In this document: positions 63,698-64,000 of the stretch, one piece after another
How positions within the stretch are numbered: position 1 is the first letter of the stretch
How the letters are laid out: every line of letters starts with the position of its first letter
Source of the DNA: Vibrio bathopelagicus
GTDB lineage: Bacteria; Pseudomonadota; Gammaproteobacteria; Enterobacterales; Vibrionaceae
Direction: 5' to 3'
Assembly (NCBI RefSeq): GCF_014879975.1
Contig: NZ_CP062500.1
Coordinates: 1,116,001 to 1,180,000 of the forward strand
DNA: 64,000 nucleotides
Made by a program: the position numbers and the translations under genes
The notes under the pieces: model-generated
Databases searched by the model: none
The model's input: only the letters and a program-made list of their open reading frames with translations
Told to the model about the DNA's origin: nothing

Positions 63698-64000
63698 ATG
63701 ATTATTTATCTACATGGCTTCGACTCAACTAGCCCGGGCAATCACGAAAAAATACTGCAGTTGCAATTCATTGATGATGACGTTCGTTTCATCAACTACA
63801 GTACTTTGCACCCAAAGCACGATATGCAGCATCTTCTTAAAGAAGTGCATAAAGTGATAGAACAATCTGATGATCCACATCCCATTATCTGTGGTGTTGG
63901 TTTAGGGGGTTTTTGGTCAGAGCGTATTGGTTTCTTATGTGGGATTAAGCAGGTGGTTTTCAACCCGAACCTGCAACCAGAGAACAATATGGTGGGTCGA
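63698..64000 (+). CDS. ycfP: YcfP-family alpha/beta-hydrolase-like protein (partial, runs off the window)
   Basis: The first 101 codons of a UPF0227/YcfP protein, open to the window end. It begins [20 protein letters not shown], with the HG oxyanion motif, and has GVGLGGFW in place of the nucleophile elbow, where Ser is Gly. It is probably not an active esterase of the normal type. GGGAGG lies 6 bases before the ATG. In E. coli nagZ lies between thiK and ycfP; here it does not. Confidence 0.88.
   Translation, partial: MIIYLHGFDSTSPGNHEKILQLQFIDDDVRFINYSTLHPKHDMQHLLKEVHKVIEQSDDPHPIICGVGLGGFWSERIGFLCGIKQVVFNPNLQPENNMVGR

Overview
The window looks like a chromosomal segment of a marine Vibrio, probably close to the V. 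splendidus group. That is a judgement from protein likeness, not a search. Support comes from an aerobactin uptake locus of the iutA/iutR/vatCDB type, a cyo quinol oxidase operon with cyoE, an orphan CARF nuclease very like V. cholerae VC1899 beside a chemotaxis receptor, and the hinT-ycfL-lpoB-thiK-ycfP envelope cluster. Base composition is even. I see no IS element, prophage, integron, CRISPR array, tRNA or rRNA.

Layout. 1-6.7 kb: an aldehyde dehydrogenase paired with a divergent fumarase/aspartase-superfamily lyase, a lipoprotein alpha/beta hydrolase, an amidohydrolase and a small membrane protein. 6.8-15.7 kb: aerobactin uptake (iutA, the GntR-type regulator iutR, vatC-vatD-vatB) plus an MFS transporter, with Fur-box-like sites in front of iutA and between vatC and the MFS gene. 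15.7-20.7 kb: an exported YtcJ-type amidohydrolase, AraC and LysR regulators and a YdhR-type monooxygenase. 20.7-25.8 kb: a TetR regulator divergent from an RND efflux pair with a 27-bp palindromic operator. 25.8-31.3 kb: cyoABCDE.

31.4-39.3 kb: a probable alkyl-sulfate or lipid catabolic unit made of an exported SdsA-type alkylsulfatase, a membrane-fusion pair, a FadL-type porin and a divergent LysR regulator. A shared 23-bp element containing ATCG-N6-CGAT lies upstream of the sulfatase, the porin and the membrane-fusion pair. 39.5-42 kb: gloA-nemA and an EamA exporter. 42.1-43.8 kb: a cytochrome b561/MarR operon divergent from a cytochrome c', separated by a near-perfect 46-bp palindrome. 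43.8-48.9 kb: a beta-barrel protein, a cyclophilin, a DsbA, a TetR regulator and ybiB. 49-54.6 kb: small unknown genes, a CBS protein, a MATE exporter and zntA with a textbook ZntR promoter.

54.8-64 kb: udp with a CRP-like site, the orphan CARF/PD-(D/E)xK nuclease, a methyl-accepting chemotaxis protein, hinT followed by a degenerate tandem repeat that starts in its last codons, a COG3014-like lipoprotein, ycfL, lpoB, thiK and the 5' part of ycfP.

The strongest candidates for undescribed biology are the LysR/alkylsulfatase/FadL regulon with its shared element, the MarR/cytochrome b561/cytochrome c' module with its giant palindrome, the lyase with altered active-site motifs, and the CRISPR-independent CARF nuclease.
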